A DNA stretch of 64,000 nucleotides from Nitrospira sp. ST-bin5 (GCA_002083555.1 MSXN01000007.1:124001-188000); one strand, 5' to 3'. Positions 1-8,996 are shown, numbered from the stretch's first letter. The notes: generated from the sequence alone by a model not told the origin. Made by a program: numbers and translations.

Positions 1-331
1 ATTTCTTTTTTGATGGTTCGACGAGGACAAGTCTTAGGTCTGGTCGTAGTATTTTTATCGGTATTCCTGGAAAACCTGCACCAGAACCAATGTCAAAGAT
101 GAGGCTCCCGTCTATAAAGTTCTCCGCTTTAATAGCAGCAATTGAATCGATGAAATGCTTGATCACAACTTCTTCATCTTTGACGATGCTTGTTAAATTC
201 GTGGTTTTGTTCCACTCTTTAAGCTGTTTCAAGTAGATCATGAACTTACTGACTTGTTCAGCAGTCAGATTTATCCCAATCGAAGAAGCTGATCTCGACA
301 ATAGCGATTGGATATCTGCTCTCTGTTCCAC
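1..331 (-). CDS. rsmG: 16S rRNA (guanine-N7) methyltransferase RsmG, 3' part cut by window edge
   Basis: RsmG methylates N7 of a guanine in the 530 loop of 16S rRNA using SAM. About 110 N-terminal codons are visible on the minus strand and read off the left edge. The SAM-binding motif FDIGSGAGFPGIPIKIL followed by LVLVEP is diagnostic for the family. I place the start at a GTG at 331 (VEQRADIQ...); an ATG at 212-214 on the reading frame (MIYLKQ) is a poorer choice because family members begin upstream of it. The gene follows mnmG by 65 bp, the usual mnmG-rsmG order; parA and parB often come next, beyond the window. A parS site overlaps the start codon region. Confidence 0.85.
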   Translation of the reverse strand, partial: MEQRADIQSLLSRSASSIGINLTAEQVSKFMIYLKQLKEWNKTTNLTSIVKDEEVVIKHFIDSIAAIKAENFIDGSLIFDIGSGAGFPGIPIKILRPDLRLVLVEPSKKK

Positions 332-339
332 GTGGAACA
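324..339. promoter_or_regulatory. parS: parS centromere site (ParB binding palindrome)
   Basis: The 16-bp sequence TGTTCCACGTGGAACA is a perfect palindrome and fits the bacterial parS consensus TGTTnCACGTGnAACA. It spans the proposed GTG start of rsmG. Such sites cluster near the replication origin and load ParB for chromosome segregation; the surrounding rpmH-rnpA-yidC-mnmE-mnmG-rsmG block is typical of that position. Confidence 0.85.
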
Positions 340-396
340 CATACGTGATTGAAACTGTGAGGTCAAGGGAAAGGTCGGAGGAATTCGGTGGTTGCG

Positions 397-2283
397 TCAA
401 ACTTCTGCTGGTTGTTGGCCTTGCCGTTTAAATTTCTCTATTGCGACGATGAGAAGTGAAATAGCTGCAGGAGTGACTCCTGCGATTCGTGATGCTTGCC
501 CAATTGTTGCCGGTCTCACGCGTGAGAACTTTTCAAGTACTTCACGTGAGAACCCCTGAATGGCTCCATAATCAAAGGCTAAGGGTATGGCTTTTAGTTC
601 GAGCCGTTTGAATTGTCCAATTTGCTGTAGTTGTCTTCTGATATAGCCTTCATATTTTATTTCCAATTCAACTTCGTCAATAATTTCATCGTCTTCAATA
701 AATAAACCATCAAATTTCATCAGGAGATCTCTATATGAATACTCCTGCCTTTTGAGCAACTGTGCAAATGTTTGGGACGAGTGGCGATCGTCAATAGTTA
801 CCCAGTTCAACCGTGCGCAAATTTCATCCGTAATCCTTGGCCTGGTTGTGCTGAGTCGACCGATTTCGCTGGCAATACCCTCCCGCTTTTTGAGGAGCCG
901 ATCATAATTATGTTGTGAAACCAGTCCGACCTGGTGGCCGATGTCCATTAAGCGTAGATCAGCATTCCCATGTCTCAGGAGGAGCCGGTATTCGGCTCGC
1001 GATGTAAACATGCGATAGGGCTCACGTGTGTCTTTCGTAATCAAATCGTCGATGAGCACACCGATGTAGGCTTGCGATCGATCAAGAATGAGTGGTTCCA
1101 ATCCTCGAATCTTCAATACTGCGTTGATTCCAGCCATAACCCCTTGAGCAGCCGCCTCTTCATACCCAGATGTTCCATTGATCTGTCCAGCATGATAGAG
1201 CCCGGAAACGTTCTTTGTTTCAAGAGTCGGGTGGAGTTGACGTGGAGGGAAATAGTCATATTCAATCGCATAGCCAGGCTTGAGCATTTTGGCGTGTTCG
1301 AGGCCGGGGATGGTGCGAAGAATTTCGCTCTGTACATCAACCGGAAGGCTTGTTGAGATGCCGTTCGGGTAAAACTCTTTTGTATCAATGCCTTCCGGTT
1401 CGATAAATATTTGATGTCGTTCCCGCTCGGCAAAGCGCACAACTTTATCTTCAATCGATGGGCAGTAGCGTGGTCCAACTGAATCAATGACTCCGCTATA
1501 GAGAGGAGAGCGATCGAGATTCTCACGGATGATGTCGTGGGTTTGTTTGTTCGTGTACGTTAAATGGCAAGGAAGCTGAGGTGTGGAAATGTGCTCCGTA
1601 CGATGGGAAAATGGCGTGGGGGGGGTGTCCCCAGGCTGCGGTACCATGACCGAGAAATCGATCGAGTCGCGATCGAGTCGCGGCGGAGTACCGGTCTTCA
1701 GTCTGCCCAGTTCAAACCCCAAGTCGCGCATGCAATCGGAAAGGTGTTCTGCGGAGGCTTCTCCGGCACGCCCGGCCGGAAAGTGGTTCAGGCCGATGTG
1801 AATAAGTCCCTTAAGGAAAGTCCCTGATGTGAGGACTACCGCGAGTGCGTTGACCTTCACTCCATCCCCTGTCACCACGCCGGTTACGCGCGGCCCTGAA
1901 GTGAGGAGTCGATCAACAGTCCCTTCGTGAATCGTGAGGCAGCGCTCAGCAGCTAAGGTCTGTTGCATGGCCATGCGATATAGCTTCTTGTCGCATTGCG
2001 CGCGCAATGCTCTGACAGCCGGTCCTTTGCTTGTATTGATAAACCTAAATTGAATACCGGCTTGATCTGTGTTTCTACCCATCTCCCCGCCAAGGGCATC
2101 GATTTCTTTCACCAGGTGGCCTTTGGCGATTCCCCCGACTGCCGGATTGCAGGACATCTGGGCGATTCGATCTCTTTCCATGGTGAGTAGCAGGGTTCGT
2201 GCACCCATGCGAGCTGCAGCGAGAGCGGCTTCGCACCCCGCATGGCCTCCACCGACTACGATCACATCGAACGTCTGATCCAT
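397..2283 (-). CDS. mnmG: tRNA uridine 5-carboxymethylaminomethyl modification enzyme MnmG (GidA)
   Basis: FAD protein that works with MnmE to install the 5-carboxymethylaminomethyl group on the wobble uridine (U34) of certain tRNAs. The 628-residue length is normal. The N-terminus carries the FAD dinucleotide fold (VVGGGHAGCEAALAAARMG, residues about 9-27), then the family blocks MSCNPAVGGIAKGHLVKEIDALGG and GPRYCPSIEDKVVRF, and the C-terminal helical domain ending in the GVTPAAISLLIVAIEKF stretch. The ATG at 2283 lies 10 bp after the mnmE stop, so the two are surely cotranscribed. Confidence 0.97.
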   Translation of the reverse strand: MDQTFDVIVVGGGHAGCEAALAAARMGARTLLLTMERDRIAQMSCNPAVGGIAKGHLVKEIDALGGEMGRNTDQAGIQFRFINTSKGPAVRALRAQCDKKLYRMAMQQTLAAERCLTIHEGTVDRLLTSGPRVTGVVTGDGVKVNALAVVLTSGTFLKGLIHIGLNHFPAGRAGEASAEHLSDCMRDLGFELGRLKTGTPPRLDRDSIDFSVMVPQPGDTPPTPFSHRTEHISTPQLPCHLTYTNKQTHDIIRENLDRSPLYSGVIDSVGPRYCPSIEDKVVRFAERERHQIFIEPEGIDTKEFYPNGISTSLPVDVQSEILRTIPGLEHAKMLKPGYAIEYDYFPPRQLHPTLETKNVSGLYHAGQINGTSGYEEAAAQGVMAGINAVLKIRGLEPLILDRSQAYIGVLIDDLITKDTREPYRMFTSRAEYRLLLRHGNADLRLMDIGHQVGLVSQHNYDRLLKKREGIASEIGRLSTTRPRITDEICARLNWVTIDDRHSSQTFAQLLKRQEYSYRDLLMKFDGLFIEDDEIIDEVELEIKYEGYIRRQLQQIGQFKRLELKAIPLAFDYGAIQGFSREVLEKFSRVRPATIGQASRIAGVTPAAISLLIVAIEKFKRQGQQPAEV

Positions 2284-2293
2284 AAATCACCCG

Positions 2294-3727
2294 TTACTTC
2301 CCGATACAAAACTGAGAAAAGATTCGATGGAGGACCTCATCCGAGGTAATGACCCCGGTAATTTCACCAAGTGTATCTGCCGCGCCCCGAAGATCCACCG
2401 CCACGCATTCCGGATGTGTGTCTGACGCGATTGATTCAAGGGCTTTCGTCAGATAATCACGGCATCTGAGAAGAATCTCCTGATGTCGAATATTTGTAAT
2501 CGTGACACTTTGTGAGGGCTCGAGACCGCGGAGCCCAACTCGGTCCTTGATGATCTCTCGCAATGTTTTGAGGCCTTCACCCGTCACGGTGGATATCGGC
2601 AACGGTGCTGCGCCATCCGGCAAAGAGAAGTGGTCGGACAAGTCCGCTACCTGACCGGGAGTGAGCAGGTCTATCTTGTTCAGCGCAACGACCATGTTTC
2701 CCCTGTCAAGCATGGGGATGTCAAACATTGGGGCAGCCTGGCCCAAATCAGTTGCGTCAATCACAATGATAAGAAGGTCGGCATCGCGCACAGCCGCTTC
2801 CGTACGGCGAATGCCTTCTCGCTCAATGGCATCGGTGGTTTCCCGTAACCCGGCTGTGTCTACGAGGGACAGCGTGGCTCCGCCAAAGTGGACGGTCTCT
2901 TCGATCAGGTCGCGTGTAGTTCCGGGAGTATCGGTGACGATGGCTCGACTCTCACCCAATAATCGATTCAGTAGACTCGACTTACCGACATTGGGCCGGC
3001 CCACGATGACGACCCGTGCACCCTCCCTTAGTATACGGCCGGTCCTCGATGAATTCAGAGCGGCGTCGACTACGTCCGCTGTCTCTCGTAACACCTTCTT
3101 CAATTCGTCTCGGCCAACGAATTCAATATCTTCTTCGACGAAATCGATCCCCGCTTCAAGGTGAGCCAGCATGGCCAAAAGTCGTGATCTTAACAGATCG
3201 ACTTCCTGTTTCAGATCTCCTCGGAGGTGGCGTTGGGCAATAGCCAAGCTCTGCTCGGAGGTGGCCTTAATTGTCGCGAGGACGCCTTCAGCCTGGGACA
3301 AATCCAAACGGCCATTCAAGAAAGCCCGTCTGGTAAATTCTCCAGGCGTCGCCAGGCGGCATCCTGCCTGTAGGCAAGATTCGGTAATCATGGCCAACAC
3401 GGCCTGGCTCCCATGCGCATGAACTTCGAGGACATCCTCCGCCGTATATGAGCGTGGCGCTCTCATGTAGACCACCAGTGCCTCATCAATGGGAGTCTGG
3501 AAGCGTAACGACGCTTCAGTTGTAGAAACATCCGCGCGAAAGATATCGGCAAGGTAGAGATGATGCGACTCTATTTCGCACAGAGGGATTCCTGAACGGA
3601 TGCGGATAAAACGGCTGGCGATCGAGAGGGTTTCAGGGCCGCTGATACGTATAATTCCAATCCCGCCTTCGCCCACCGGCGTAGCGACGGCGCAGATCGT
3701 ATCTCCTGACCCTCCAGCATTCAGCAT
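2294..3727 (-). CDS. mnmE: tRNA modification GTPase MnmE (TrmE)
   Basis: Partner GTPase of MnmG in U34 modification. Domains in order: N-terminal formyl-THF-binding domain (residues 1 to about 125), a helical domain, the G domain with P-loop GRPNVGKS at residues 243-250, DTPGTTRD, DTAGLRE and NKID, and a C-terminal helix ending in the conserved FCIGK whose cysteine is a family hallmark. The 477-residue length is only slightly above average. It lies 73 bp downstream of yidC and 10 bp upstream of mnmG on the same strand. Confidence 0.97.
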   Translation of the reverse strand: MLNAGGSGDTICAVATPVGEGGIGIIRISGPETLSIASRFIRIRSGIPLCEIESHHLYLADIFRADVSTTEASLRFQTPIDEALVVYMRAPRSYTAEDVLEVHAHGSQAVLAMITESCLQAGCRLATPGEFTRRAFLNGRLDLSQAEGVLATIKATSEQSLAIAQRHLRGDLKQEVDLLRSRLLAMLAHLEAGIDFVEEDIEFVGRDELKKVLRETADVVDAALNSSRTGRILREGARVVIVGRPNVGKSSLLNRLLGESRAIVTDTPGTTRDLIEETVHFGGATLSLVDTAGLRETTDAIEREGIRRTEAAVRDADLLIIVIDATDLGQAAPMFDIPMLDRGNMVVALNKIDLLTPGQVADLSDHFSLPDGAAPLPISTVTGEGLKTLREIIKDRVGLRGLEPSQSVTITNIRHQEILLRCRDYLTKALESIASDTHPECVAVDLRGAADTLGEITGVITSDEVLHRIFSQFCIGK

Positions 3728-3800
3728 GGTGGAACTCTATCGTCGATGCCATCCCAGGCTCGTCGCAGAACAAATGGCCATCCGTAAAAATTCCGATGGT

Positions 3801-5471
3801 TCAAATAACCGGCTTGTTCGCAAAAATCACGCGATCGGTAATCAGCTGCTGGGAAATGGTGAGCACGTTATTTGTCAGCCAGTACAGCACCAGGCCCGCC
3901 GGGAAATTGATAAATAGAAAGGTCATAAATGCCGGAAGCATCAACATGATCTTCGCTTGGGTCGGATCCATTGTGGTTGGAGTAATCTTCTGCTGAACCA
4001 CCATTGTGACGCCCATAATAATCGGCAGTACGTAGTAGGGGTCCTGTACAGACAGGTCTGTAATCCAAGCCATGAAGGGCGCCTGACGCAGGTCAATGGT
4101 CATATAGAGAATATTGAAGAGAGCCACAAAGACAGGCATCTGCAAGACCATCGGGAGGCATCCCCCGACGGGATTCACCTTATGGTCCCGATAGAGCTTG
4201 ATTAATTCCTTGTTCAGCCGATCCCGGTCCTCCTTAAACTTCTCCTGAACCGCCAAGACTTTCGGCTGGATGACCTGCATTTGTTTCATCGATTTGTAGC
4301 TCTTGTACTGAAGCGGGACAAAGAGAACCTTGAGCATCATCGTGAGTAGAATAATAGTCACGCCGTAGTTATGGGTATAGTCGTTGATGAAGCGGAGTAC
4401 ATAGAAAATCGGCTTGGCGACAGCTTTCACAACTTCCCAGCTGCCAAAAACAAACCAGCCGAAGTCGATGGTGTCTTCGATTCCAATTTGCATCGCCACG
4501 AGGGTGTCATACTCTTTGGGGCCGGCGTAGAGCTGGAGGTTCAACGGGGAACCGGATGACTGAGCAGGAAATCGCACACTTCCGGAAAGCAGTTTGTCGC
4601 CTTCTTTCTTGACCACTGTGGACGAGGCCTGCTTCGGGATCAACACGGAAAGAAAATATTTGTCTTGCAGTGCAAGCCAGTGCACTGCGCCTTTGCGCTC
4701 GATCTCAGAATCTGGCGCGTCTTTATCAACCTTTTCGTCGACCAGGGAAGCTGAACCGATTTGGCCAATCAAACCATCGCCCCATTCCACAATACCGAAA
4801 TTCGTTCCTAAACCTACCGTGAGGTCACCGTCCAGACCAGTCGATCGAATTGCGATATCGACCAGGTAACTATCGAAGTGGAAGGTCAGGATTTTCTCGA
4901 GGAGCAGATTCTTCGTCTCATCGCGAAACTGGAAGGTTATGTGGCCAATCGGATGGGAGCTATCGAGGCTGGAGAAGTCTCGTGAGACGGTGTAGAGGCC
5001 GGTACCCAATGTCTTGGTCAATTCTGCATCAGCCGTGATGATGGCTAACGGCCCGGCAAACTTCGATCCCTGCCTGACCAATTGAACCGGAGCCGAATCG
5101 GTTGCGGTCTGTTGATACCGTTTCAGTTCCCAGCTCGTCAGGACCGCACCGCGAGTCGAGACTTTTGCGCGATACAGATCGGTCTCAATACTCACAAGCT
5201 CTTCTGTTGGAGTGAGCGGAGAAGCTGATCCTTCAAGCCCTGGCGAGGAGATTTGGCTTTGCCCCGGCGTCTGTCCCGTGCTCGGGCCAGACGATGCCGA
5301 TATTGGGGTTGTTTCGGTCGACGGGGACATCTGTCCCGCCTCCGATGACACGGATGCCTCTTGTGTGGGCAAGGGTTGAGGGAGCCAGCCCATCTCTTTC
5401 AGTGCATAGTCGTATCCAAAAATAATCGCCAGCGATAGCACCAAGAAAACGATGACCCGTTTCTCCATCAT
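3801..5471 (-). CDS. yidC: membrane protein insertase YidC
   Basis: Inner-membrane insertase that acts alone or with SecYEG. The 556-residue protein has the Gram-negative layout: an N-terminal membrane anchor (VIVFLVLSLAIIFGYDYAL), a Ser/Thr/Pro-rich linker at about residues 35-90, a large periplasmic P1 domain, and the conserved C-terminal membrane core, from NYGVTIILLTMMLKVLFVPL to the last segment before the end. The NPVGGCLPMVLQMPVFVALFNILY block is the family signature. It follows yidD by 31 bp. Confidence 0.96.
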   Translation of the reverse strand: MMEKRVIVFLVLSLAIIFGYDYALKEMGWLPQPLPTQEASVSSEAGQMSPSTETTPISASSGPSTGQTPGQSQISSPGLEGSASPLTPTEELVSIETDLYRAKVSTRGAVLTSWELKRYQQTATDSAPVQLVRQGSKFAGPLAIITADAELTKTLGTGLYTVSRDFSSLDSSHPIGHITFQFRDETKNLLLEKILTFHFDSYLVDIAIRSTGLDGDLTVGLGTNFGIVEWGDGLIGQIGSASLVDEKVDKDAPDSEIERKGAVHWLALQDKYFLSVLIPKQASSTVVKKEGDKLLSGSVRFPAQSSGSPLNLQLYAGPKEYDTLVAMQIGIEDTIDFGWFVFGSWEVVKAVAKPIFYVLRFINDYTHNYGVTIILLTMMLKVLFVPLQYKSYKSMKQMQVIQPKVLAVQEKFKEDRDRLNKELIKLYRDHKVNPVGGCLPMVLQMPVFVALFNILYMTIDLRQAPFMAWITDLSVQDPYYVLPIIMGVTMVVQQKITPTTMDPTQAKIMLMLPAFMTFLFINFPAGLVLYWLTNNVLTISQQLITDRVIFANKPVI

Positions 5472-5502
5472 CTAGATACGTACTTTCTTCAACAACGTTG
5501 AA

Positions 5503-5715
5503 TTATTTTTTAACCGGGTCAAACCCGCCGGCATGAAAGGGATGGCATTTGAGTAAGCGGATCAAGGCCAGTCCCAGGCCCTCCAGGCAACCTCGCTGGC
5601 GTATGGCATCTATCGCGTATTGGGAACAGGTCGGATCAAATCGGCATGCCGGGCCCAGCCATGGTGAGATCACACAGCGGTAGCCTTGAATCAGCCCTAC
5701 CAGGAGACGGCGCAT
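5503..5715 (-). CDS. yidD: membrane protein insertion efficiency factor YidD
   Basis: Small (70 aa) inner-membrane-associated factor that aids YidC-dependent insertion. The family core CRFDPTCSQYAIDAI and the KCHPFHAGGFDPV tail are both present, so the protein is complete. It sits between rnpA (1-bp gap) and yidC, the almost universal arrangement. Confidence 0.95.
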   Translation of the reverse strand: MRRLLVGLIQGYRCVISPWLGPACRFDPTCSQYAIDAIRQRGCLEGLGLALIRLLKCHPFHAGGFDPVKK

Positions 5716-5716
5716 G

Positions 5717-6079
5717 CTAGATCGACCTCGCGTTCAGAAGGCGATGCTTGGACAGTGTGGCGGTCCACAATTCCTTCAGCTCGCCGAATGAAAGAGTCAG
5801 GGCGTCTCGCTTGGGGAATACGAGCAGGTGGTAGCCTGGAATCAAGTCTGAATAAATGGCTCTGACGAGCTCGCGGAACCGGCGCTTGGACCGATTGCGT
5901 TTAACGGCATTGCCAAATCGTCTGCCGACGACGATTCCCACCTGACTCACAGAACCCTCCGTCCGGCTCGCGAGCAAATTGAAACATTGCGTCGAGCTGC
6001 GACGCCCGTGACGCTTCACTTGTTCAATATCCCGACTGACTCGCAAGAACATAACTGCAGTTCTGGCACGTGAGCTCAT
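5717..6079 (-). CDS. rnpA: ribonuclease P protein component
   Basis: Protein subunit of RNase P, which trims the 5' leader of pre-tRNA. The family core is clear: VGIVVGRRFGNAVKRNRSKR, the basic RNR helix region, followed by FRELVRAIY. The open frame extends 24 codons upstream to 6151, but those residues do not look like RnpA. I choose ATG 6079 (MSSRART..., 120 aa), preceded by GGTGGG as a weak ribosome site; an internal ATG at 6052 (MFLRVSRD) would give 111 aa and is also possible. It lies 192 bp after rpmH. Confidence 0.9.
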   Translation of the reverse strand: MSSRARTAVMFLRVSRDIEQVKRHGRRSSTQCFNLLASRTEGSVSQVGIVVGRRFGNAVKRNRSKRRFRELVRAIYSDLIPGYHLLVFPKRDALTLSFGELKELWTATLSKHRLLNARSI

Positions 6080-6271
6080 ATCGTGACGCCCACCAGTATG
6101 TGAGTATGTTCGTTGGCGGCGGTAACCGGCAGGAGTCGAGCAGACAGCCAATCACATAGGGAACAAGGAGAAGCCGATGTCTTCTCCAGGCTGCACGCAC
6201 AGACACTCATGCGGACAAGCTATAGGCAAGCCTTCGAATCCAGCCCCTCAACGGTAACTGAAATACGAACG

Positions 6272-6409
6272 CTAGACTGCCAGACGAGCGCGGCCTTTTG
6301 CACGGCGGCGCGCCAGGACCTTCCGTCCGTTCTTTGTGCTCATCCGTTTACGAAAACCATGCTCGCGCTTCTTTTTCAGGTTTGAAGGCTGCTGAGATGT
6401 AAAAGACAT
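6272..6409 (-). CDS. rpmH: 50S ribosomal protein L34
   Basis: A 45-residue, strongly basic protein: MSFTSQQPSNLKKKREHGFR and then KRMSTKNGRKVLARRRAKGR with a short hydrophobic end. The block HGFRKRMSTKNGRKVLARRRAKGR is the L34 signature. It is below the length that automatic open-frame lists usually show. The ATG at 6409 follows a G-rich stretch (GGGGGATTGTT) acting as the ribosome site. First gene of the rpmH-rnpA-yidD-yidC block. Confidence 0.95.
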   Translation of the reverse strand: MSFTSQQPSNLKKKREHGFRKRMSTKNGRKVLARRRAKGRARLAV

Positions 6410-6456
6410 AACAATCCCCCCAGAAATCACGTTTCATTTAGGTAATCGAGTTGGGC

Positions 6457-6485
6457 ATTATATTGGCCGTGCACCCAGGTGTCAA
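6457..6485 (-). promoter_or_regulatory. sigma70-type promoter upstream of rpmH
   Basis: On the minus strand, TTGACA (6480-6485) is followed after exactly 17 bases by TATAAT (6457-6462): both boxes match consensus perfectly. The first transcribed base would be about 40 nt upstream of the rpmH ATG. This is as strong a promoter as can be read from sequence and suits a ribosomal protein gene. Confidence 0.85.
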
Positions 6486-6815
6486 TTTACTCACGGCTTC
6501 AAAAGGATTAATTCTCGGTGCGAATATTTATCTAGAGAAGTCGGCATCAGCCTATAAGATATTAATTTCTGAGGCGCTTTTGTACCTTAGGTGGCCAGAG
6601 TGCCACAGAGCTCCTCTCCCCTGATGTCTCCAATTCTTCATAAACAGCGGATTCTCTATATATCCGTGCAATAAATAGGTGAAATAAGTATGGCACTAAG
6701 TTTGCCAATAGACAGGAATGAATGATCGCGCTATCGCTCTGACCACTTGATGGCAGGTCCGATGCTTCGGGGTGCATCCACATTCAATCACTTACATTAA
6801 AGGAGGTTCTCTCAC
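6486..6815. other. intergenic region between divergent rpmH and the next gene
   Basis: About 330 AT-richer bases with no convincing gene. A 73-codon open frame on the minus strand (6562-6783) has no family resemblance and no ribosome site. In many bacteria dnaA and the origin lie opposite rpmH; here I see no dnaA and no cluster of DnaA boxes (TTATCCACA-like), only an isolated ATCCACA at 6775-6781. Confidence 0.5.
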
Positions 6816-7082
6816 ATGGGTAGAATTTTAGCTAGCATGCTTGCTCTTACGGTCACCGCCATGTTCTCAACCGGTACCTACCTGCATGCGCAGGAAACAG
6901 CTCCAGTCCCGGCCCCGGCCCCGGCCGCGACGGCCCCAGCCGCCACGGCTCCTGCTGCCCCAGCGATGGGTGCTCCGGCTGAAACTGAAAAGAAGGTGGA
7001 TGGAGAAAAGGAAAAGAAGGGGAAAAAGGGCAAGAAGGCCGGCAAAGGAAAGAAGAAGGGTAAGGAAAAGAAGAACGGTTAA
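6816..7082 (+). CDS. small secreted Pro/Ala-rich protein with Lys-rich tail
   Basis: An 88-residue protein of unknown function. A strong ribosome site (AAAGGAGG) lies 9 bases before ATG 6816. The first 25 residues form a signal peptide (ILASMLALTVTAMFSTGTYLHAQ, likely cleavage after HAQ), then an APVPAPAPAATAPAA low-complexity stretch, then a tail dominated by Lys, Gly and Glu. The mature protein would be unstructured and strongly basic, probably periplasmic. The tail could bind anionic polymers such as peptidoglycan-linked material or nucleic acid; that is a guess. It is followed by a hairpin terminator. Confidence 0.75.
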   Translation: MGRILASMLALTVTAMFSTGTYLHAQETAPVPAPAPAATAPAATAPAAPAMGAPAETEKKVDGEKEKKGKKGKKAGKGKKKGKEKKNG

Positions 7083-7109
7083 GTCTTCTCTCCCCCTTGT
7101 ATCCCGGGC

Positions 7110-7146
7110 TGAGAAGGTCCCTCATGTTCAGTGAGGGACCTTCTCA
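7110..7146 (+). terminator. hairpin terminator after the small secreted protein
   Basis: A 15-bp perfect inverted repeat (TGAGAAGGTCCCTCA and its complement) encloses a 7-base loop, 28 bp after the stop codon. There is no T-run behind it, so it may act as a weak intrinsic terminator or as an mRNA-stabilising structure. Confidence 0.65.
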
Positions 7147-7205
7147 CCTGAGGCAGCACGCAGTGTGCACGGCAGTCCCCCCGCTCGAACCATAAGGAGA
7201 ATACG

Positions 7206-7826
7206 ATGAACCTCACGATCAATAGGCTCGCGCCACTGATGCTTGGAGCCATTTTGCTCGCAGGCTGCGCCAAGCCTCCGGCCGAGCAAATCGATGCAGC
7301 TGAAAAGGCACTGAAGGAAGCACAGATGAGCGGAGCGGCTACCTATACCGCGCAAGAATATGCCAAGCTCGAAGCGTCCTTGACTGCCATGAAAAAAGAA
7401 GTGACGGATCAGGATGGAAAGTTTGCCCTTTTTCGTGACTACGGGAAAGCCGAGCAGCTTGCGGCTTCTGCCAAAGCCGACGGTGAGCGGGTGAAGGCCG
7501 ACGCAGTGAAAAAGAAGGAAGAGGCTAAGGCCGGCGCTCTTCAGGCGCAGCAAGTCGCTCAGGAAGCGGTGAAGTCGGCGGTTGAACTCGTGGCCGGCGC
7601 TCCGGTGGGTAAAGACCGTGCGGCACTTGAGGCCATCAAGAATGATGTCGAAGCGTTGAAAGCGTCGCTGAATCAGATTCAATTGGCGATCGATAAAGAA
7701 GACTATCCGGCTGCCCAGACTCAGGCAAAAGCCATCCATGACAAGGGGCAAGCGGTCTCTGCGGAGTTGCAGAATGCCTTGGCGAAAGTGGGGAAGGGAA
7801 AACCTTCTGCGCATAAGAAAAAGTAA
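7206..7826 (+). CDS. helical lipoprotein, DUF4398-like
   Basis: A 206-residue lipoprotein. The ribosome site AAGGAGA precedes ATG 7206. The signal peptide ends in a lipobox (ILLAGC, Cys at about residue 22), so the mature protein is lipid-anchored. The rest is almost entirely Ala/Lys/Glu-rich helix with coiled-coil character, starting with PPAEQIDAAEKALKEAQ, a pattern I associate with DUF4398 lipoproteins. It ends in a basic GKGKPSAHKKK tail. It lies 15 bp ahead of an L,D-transpeptidase-like gene, so a role in envelope maintenance is plausible. Confidence 0.7.
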   Translation: MNLTINRLAPLMLGAILLAGCAKPPAEQIDAAEKALKEAQMSGAATYTAQEYAKLEASLTAMKKEVTDQDGKFALFRDYGKAEQLAASAKADGERVKADAVKKKEEAKAGALQAQQVAQEAVKSAVELVAGAPVGKDRAALEAIKNDVEALKASLNQIQLAIDKEDYPAAQTQAKAIHDKGQAVSAELQNALAKVGKGKPSAHKKK

Positions 7827-7840
7827 GGTAGTATTGATCC

Positions 7841-8986
7841 ATGGCTGTCGTTTCAGTAAGAAATAGTCTGATCGCTCTCGCCCGGGGATTCTTCCTGGCG
7901 GGGGCGCTCTCTGCGTGTGTCCAAGCTATTCCGCCTGAACTTGTCAGCGCGATCGATCGGATCGATCAGCAACTGGTTGCGCTCAAAGCACCGGAAATCG
8001 CTCCCGAAGAATATGCCCGTTTCGTGCGGCAGTGGGTGCCGCTCCGTGCCCGTGTGCAGTCGGATGATGATCTGGTGCGATGGCCGTGGGAAACGAACGA
8101 GCTTGAAACAGAGCTTCGTCGGCTCCACGAAGAGGGTGGGAGTACCCTCGCGAAGTTGCATGGTGAACGACAAGCACAGCAGCATCGTGCTCAACTGAAT
8201 GTGCTTCGTGTGGAAGAACGGTTACGCGCGCTCTCCTCGCAAATTGATGCCATTGATGGCCGCATTGTTTTAGGGGGGAAGCCCGTCCAAACCGATTTGT
8301 TGGTGAAGCAGGCCCGATCCTTCTATGATCAGCATGACTATCAGCGCTCAATTGACGCTGCCGATTTGGCCGGCAAAGCCCTGCACGTGCAGTCCGCACT
8401 TCTTGCCCGCGAACTTGGGCGGTATGCGGATGAGCAGCACATCCGCAGGTGGCAGGCCATGGCGCAGCAGGCGATCGAGTGGTCCCGCACTCACCGATCA
8501 ACGGCTATTGTCGTCAGCAAGGCAGAAAGAATACTGACGCTCTATAAGAACGGGAGCAAGGTGGTATCATACCCTGTTCGTTTAGGGTTCAATGGTATTC
8601 GTGAAAAGCAATTCCAGGGTGACGGTGCGACTCCGGAGGGACGATACCGCATCACGGATAAGCGCGGAGCGGGCCGGACACAGTTCTACCGGGCGCTGGT
8701 CTTAGACTACCCGAACCAGGACGATCGTCGGCGATTTGTACAAGGTAAGAAGGTTGGTCGTATCCCTGCCTCGAAGCAGATCGGAGGCCAGATCGAAATC
8801 CACGGCGTCGAAAATGAATTGATGGCGCAAACACTGGGTTGTGTCATGCTCGACAATGTGCAGATGAGTGCGCTGTTCGAGCGGGTAGAGCCGGGAAGTG
8901 TGGTAAGCATCGTCGGCGCATTGACCGGGCGCAACGCAGTCGCGACGGCTTTGGCTCAGTTGGGAGAGCACGGAGAAGAAACCTGA
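7841..8986 (+). CDS. lipoprotein with C-terminal L,D-transpeptidase (YkuD) domain
   Basis: A 381-residue protein with a signal peptide and probable lipobox (ALSAC near residue 26), a helical middle region, and a C-terminal YkuD fold from about residue 225 (STAIVVSKAERILTLYKNGSKV). L,D-transpeptidases make 3-3 cross-links in peptidoglycan or attach proteins to it. The catalytic block reads IEIHGVENELMAQTLGCVML: the His and Cys are present, but the residue two before Cys is Leu, not the usual His of S/T-H-G-C, as seen in YafK-like enzymes. It is followed at 10 bp by a second YkuD gene. Confidence 0.82.
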   Translation: MAVVSVRNSLIALARGFFLAGALSACVQAIPPELVSAIDRIDQQLVALKAPEIAPEEYARFVRQWVPLRARVQSDDDLVRWPWETNELETELRRLHEEGGSTLAKLHGERQAQQHRAQLNVLRVEERLRALSSQIDAIDGRIVLGGKPVQTDLLVKQARSFYDQHDYQRSIDAADLAGKALHVQSALLARELGRYADEQHIRRWQAMAQQAIEWSRTHRSTAIVVSKAERILTLYKNGSKVVSYPVRLGFNGIREKQFQGDGATPEGRYRITDKRGAGRTQFYRALVLDYPNQDDRRRFVQGKKVGRIPASKQIGGQIEIHGVENELMAQTLGCVMLDNVQMSALFERVEPGSVVSIVGALTGRNAVATALAQLGEHGEET

Positions 8987-8996
8987 GGCTACTTCC

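Noticed and set aside
539..554. Second parS-like CACGTG in mnmG
   Set aside because: Only the central CACGTG and a few flanking bases agree; the outer arms are not palindromic.
6562..6783. 73-codon frame on the minus strand upstream of rpmH
   Set aside because: No ribosome site, odd composition, and no family resemblance; the region is better explained as intergenic.
6410..6815. Replication origin next to rpmH
   Set aside because: No dnaA gene and no cluster of DnaA boxes or AT-rich repeats could be seen, despite the origin-type gene order.
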